The notes under the pieces were generated by a model. That model searched no databases, was not told where the DNA came from, and saw only the letters and a list, made by a program, of their open reading frames with translations. Source: Clostridiales bacterium DTU023 (GTDB lineage: Bacteria > Bacillota > Clostridia > Saccharofermentanales > DTU023). Taken from it: a DNA stretch of 7,179 nt. This document shows positions 5,070 through 7,179 of this stretch, one piece after another (position 1 is the first letter of the stretch; each line of letters opens with the position of its first letter). A program made the translations under genes and the position numbers. The stretch lies in contig LFTF01000103.1 in NCBI GenBank assembly GCA_001512945.1, positions 1-7,179 on the forward strand. Direction: 5' to 3'.

Positions 5070-6161
5070 GTGCGGATCGAACAAACAGACATACCCGGCA
5101 TCTGGCGCCTCTCATACAAACACGAGCACCGTGCCGGGAACGCCTTGAGCTTCCTGGAAACAAGTCTTCTGCGCCATCGCCCCTCCTCTGCTTTACCTAT
5201 CTCCTGGTTTCCAGAACAAGATGGAATCTTATTATTCAAGCCGGATACATCGGGGCTCACTCCGCTTTTGGAAGCGGTACCGACAATGCCGGATCAGGCG
5301 GATATCGGCTTTTTATTGCTTCGAAACATCATGGAGGCGATTGACGAAGCCCATGATCACCTGCTAACGGTTGACCCCTCTATGCTTAGCCCTGAGCTGA
5401 TCTTCGCGGGCCCATGTACCCGTGAATCCGAAGTGCCTCCTGTGCATCTCATCTGCCTGCCTATCTCGGACTCCGTCTGCGAAGGCAAGGCCGTCAGTTC
5501 AAATTTGATCGATTTTTTTGCCACAGCTTTCCACTGGGATACCACAATCACTGACAGTTTCCGCGCCCTCTTTGAAAAACGCGCCTATCATGATCTCCTG
5601 CTAGACCTACGTTATAAGTCTGGTCAATCAAGGCTTGAATCCCAGAAAACAGAGCAAACAGATGCAGAACACAAACGGAGACACTACAAAGATGTGTCAT
5701 CCAATCAATACCAAAAACCGAAATCTTCTATGATTTTCCGATTTTTTGCACCTTTTGCCAAAATCAGACAATCGATCTTCCGACAGGATGGCAGTGACTA
5801 TGTCCATGAGACAACAGAGGAGCTGGATCTTTCTTGCGATCAGTTCCGTATCGCTCAACTGTCTGAAGGTCTGCCAGGTACGCCGGATGAGGAGCTTGGG
5901 CAACATGCCTATATCCTCACTGAAGAATTCCTTATAGGAAGAGACATGCGGGATACTGGCCTTTGGATTGATTCTTCTTCTGTGAGTCGGCAACATGCGC
6001 GGATCACACGCAAAGCAGGGAGCTATTTTGTTGAGGATCTTGGTTCAAGAAATGGGACAACCCTGGACGGTATCCGTCTGAATCGTAACCGCGAATATCT
6101 TTTGCCACATAAATGCAGGCTCGCATTCGCCGGAGAAATCTTCTACTTCAGATCTGACTGA
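5070..6161 (+). CDS. DUF6382-like N-terminal domain plus C-terminal FHA domain protein, Tad-associated
   Basis: A 363-residue soluble protein with two parts. Residues 1 to about 182 have the layout I associate with the DUF6382 domain found beside FHA domains in Firmicutes Tad loci: a strand-rich start, LPISWFPEQDGILLF (42-56), LRNIMEAIDEAHDHLL (84-99), the VDPSMLSPELIFAG turn (101-114) and VHLICLPI (125-132). A charged linker (183-220) and a short hydrophobic patch (222-229) follow. The FHA domain covers about 280-361 with every hallmark: IGR (289-291), SRQHA (306-310), and DLGSRNGT (323-330). FHA domains bind phosphothreonine peptides, so the protein probably links Ser/Thr kinase signalling to the Tad machine; this is inference, as no kinase is in the window. 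The start is GTG 5070 with GGGGAG (5058-5063) 6 nt upstream; an overlapping TTG at 5068 is out of frame. It is the last gene of the operon. Confidence 0.92.
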   Translation: MRIEQTDIPGIWRLSYKHEHRAGNALSFLETSLLRHRPSSALPISWFPEQDGILLFKPDTSGLTPLLEAVPTMPDQADIGFLLLRNIMEAIDEAHDHLLTVDPSMLSPELIFAGPCTRESEVPPVHLICLPISDSVCEGKAVSSNLIDFFATAFHWDTTITDSFRALFEKRAYHDLLLDLRYKSGQSRLESQKTEQTDAEHKRRHYKDVSSNQYQKPKSSMIFRFFAPFAKIRQSIFRQDGSDYVHETTEELDLSCDQFRIAQLSEGLPGTPDEELGQHAYILTEEFLIGRDMRDTGLWIDSSSVSRQHARITRKAGSYFVEDLGSRNGTTLDGIRLNRNREYLLPHKCRLAFAGEIFYFRSD

Positions 6162-6188
6162 TCACTTGCAATAATGTTCAAAATAAAT

Positions 6189-6227
6189 CCGGCGCCGCTC
6201 TATCTCTTGAGATGAGCGCAGCGCCGG
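6189..6227. terminator. Long hairpin between convergent FHA gene and upp, likely bidirectional terminator
   Basis: CCGGCGC (6189-6195) pairs with GCGCCGG (6221-6227), CGCTC (6196-6200) with GAGCG (6214-6218), and ATCTC (6202-6206) with GAGAT (6209-6213), leaving a TT loop, one unpaired T and a CA bulge. On the minus strand the hairpin is followed by ATTTATTTTG (6188-6179), a fair U tract, so it should end the rpiB-upp transcript. On the plus strand it is followed by the weaker TTATATC after the FHA stop at 6161. The position between convergent genes fits a shared terminator. Confidence 0.87.
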
Positions 6228-6234
6228 TTATATC

Positions 6235-6260
6235 AGCGGGATCAGTAGCTCTGATCTGCT
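6235..6260. repeat. Second inverted repeat just downstream of upp
   Basis: GATCAG (6240-6245) and CTGATC (6251-6256) form a 6-bp stem with loop TAGCT, extended by AGC (6235-6237) with GCT (6258-6260) across short internal mismatches. There is no T tract on either side. It lies 25 nt after the upp stop and 8 nt from the main terminator hairpin, so it may protect the 3' end or assist termination. Confidence 0.5.
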
Positions 6261-6284
6261 TAAAGTAGACTGCTGGCAAGCATG

Positions 6285-6932
6285 CTATTTTGTTCCGAAC
6301 AATCTGTCTCCTGCATCACCAAGTCCGGGCACAATATAGGCGTGGTCATCCAGACAGTCGTCAAGCGCAGCGCAAAAAATCGGTATGTCCGGGTGCACGC
6401 CGTGAAAATGTTCAATGCCTTCCGGAGCAGCGACGAGACAGACGAATTTGATGTGCTCGATATTGCGCTTCTTGAGAAAATCCACGGCCGCTGCCGCGGA
6501 TCCACCTGTTGCAAGCATGGGGTCAAGCAGGATAACGTCACGGTTTTCAATGTCATCCGGAAGCTTGCAGTAGTATTCAACCGGTTTGAAAGTTTTAGGT
6601 TTGCGGTAAAGGCCAATATGGCCGACCTTGGCCATCGGAATCAGGTTGATCATCCCGTCTACCATACCAAGTCCGGCACGCAAAATCGGGACCAAGGCCA
6701 GCTTTTTCCCGTCAATCATATGACAATGGGCAATGCCAATCGGTGTCTCTACATCGACAGGCCGAAGCGGTATATCTCGCGTAACTTCGTAAGCCATCAG
6801 CATGGAGACTTCGCTCACCAACTCACGAAATTCCTTGGTACTTGTATTCTTGTCGCGCATCAGCGCGAGTTTATGTTGAATCAGAGGATGATCAAAAATG
6901 AATACCCCCTCATATTCCTTTTTCTCAATCAC
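6285..6932 (-). CDS. upp: Uracil phosphoribosyltransferase (UPRT)
   Basis: Salvage enzyme converting uracil and PRPP to UMP in the cytoplasm. The 215-residue product is close to the usual 208-210. Seen in order: DHPLIQHKL (14-22), TRDIPLRPVDVETP (51-64), VPILRAGLGM (81-90), the PRPP-binding loop DPMLATGGSA (137-146), and the uracil-binding C-terminal motif YIVPGLGDAGDR (199-210). Everything needed for activity is present. The start is GTG at 6932-6930, with AAAGGAG (6947-6941) 8 nt upstream; the longer open frame reaching 7169 runs through rpiB and is not real. It overlaps the end of rpiB by 8 nt, so the two are co-transcribed and probably translationally coupled. The stop is TAG at 6287-6285, and the terminator hairpin follows. 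Confidence 0.98.
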   Translation of the reverse strand: MIEKKEYEGVFIFDHPLIQHKLALMRDKNTSTKEFRELVSEVSMLMAYEVTRDIPLRPVDVETPIGIAHCHMIDGKKLALVPILRAGLGMVDGMINLIPMAKVGHIGLYRKPKTFKPVEYYCKLPDDIENRDVILLDPMLATGGSAAAAVDFLKKRNIEHIKFVCLVAAPEGIEHFHGVHPDIPIFCAALDDCLDDHAYIVPGLGDAGDRLFGTK

Positions 6933-7179
6933 AATAATTTCTCCTTTCAAAATCGGCGATTTCATCCAGCCGTTGCTGATGACGTCCGCCATCGTAGGGT
7001 TCTGCCAGAAAAATATCGACCAGCATGATTGCATATGGGACCGCGAGAACACGTGCTCCCAATGCCAACACGTTGGCATCATTATGATGGCGTGCCATTT
7101 CCGCCATGTACGCGTTCGTGCACAAAGCGCATCGGATGCCCGGGACTTTGTTGGCAACGATGGATACACCTATTCCCGT
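6925..7179 (-). CDS. rpiB: Ribose-5-phosphate isomerase B, C-terminal part, cut by window edge
   Basis: RpiB interconverts ribose 5-phosphate and ribulose 5-phosphate in the pentose phosphate pathway. The window holds the last 84 codons of a protein usually about 145-150 residues long. The family signature is clear: TGIGVSIVANKVPGIR at the window edge (the catalytic CGTGIG loop continues beyond it), then CALCTNAYMAEMARHHNDANVLALGAR split across the active-site helix, and the C-terminal PYDGGRHQQRLDEI. The stop TGA is at 6927-6925, inside upp, whose ribosome binding site is therefore within rpiB. Ribose 5-phosphate is the precursor of PRPP, the co-substrate of UPRT, so the pairing with upp makes metabolic sense; it is common in Bacillota. 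Confidence 0.97.
   Translation of the reverse strand, partial: TGIGVSIVANKVPGIRCALCTNAYMAEMARHHNDANVLALGARVLAVPYAIMLVDIFLAEPYDGGRHQQRLDEIADFERRNYCD

Noticed and set aside
6282..7028. Plus-strand 248-codon open frame over upp/rpiB
   Set aside because: Antisense to two clearly recognised enzymes; the plus-strand translation resembles no family.
6933..7169. N-terminal extension of upp up to 7169
   Set aside because: This stretch encodes rpiB in another frame; UPRT proteins normally begin about 10-15 residues before DHPLIQHK, fitting GTG 6932.
1..7179. CRISPR array, tRNA, insertion sequence or attachment site
   Set aside because: No regularly spaced direct repeats, no tRNA cloverleaf, no transposase and no terminal repeats flanking the Tad operon were seen.

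Overview
The window looks like a chromosomal segment of a Bacillota (Firmicutes) bacterium, probably an anaerobe of the Clostridia/Negativicutes type. The reasons are a canonical SAM-I (S-box) riboswitch with an intrinsic terminator ahead of metK, the rpiB-upp gene pair, and a Firmicutes-style Tad locus containing a DUF6382-like/FHA protein and a Flp1-type mini-pilin. Strong AAGGAG-type ribosome binding sites and frequent GTG starts fit, and base composition looks intermediate. Assignment below phylum level is a guess.

Layout. Positions 1-422 (minus) hold the first 140 codons of metK (S-adenosylmethionine synthetase). Its leader at about 423-618 carries the riboswitch (507-605), a terminator (476-497) and an extended -10 promoter (625-633). 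Positions 619-814 are the divergent intergenic region feeding a plus-strand operon. That operon is tadZ-like (815-1825), tadA/cpaF ATPase (1809-3113), a single fused tadB-tadC platform gene (3106-4743), a 58-residue Flp1-type pilin (4879-5055) and a DUF6382-like plus FHA-domain protein (5070-6161). The first three genes overlap one another. The last two follow a 135-nt structured gap and are 14 nt apart. At 6189-6227 a long hairpin separates this operon from the convergent minus-strand pair rpiB (partial, 6925-7179) and upp (6285-6932), which overlap by 8 nt.

How it works together. The five plus-strand genes form a very compact Tad (tight adherence, type IVb/Flp pilus or type II secretion-like) module. 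TadA is the cytoplasmic motor, the TadB-TadC fusion is the inner-membrane platform, the small prepilin is the substrate, TadZ is probably a localisation factor and the FHA protein a phosphothreonine-reading regulator. No prepilin peptidase (TadV), TadE/TadF minor pilins, secretin or RcpC is encoded in the window, so maturation must rely on genes elsewhere or the system is a reduced variant. The fusion of the two platform subunits into one 545-residue protein, resembling the two-domain GspF/PilC layout, is the most notable point. The flanking genes are housekeeping (SAM synthesis, pyrimidine salvage, pentose phosphate), so the Tad operon reads as a cassette placed between them.
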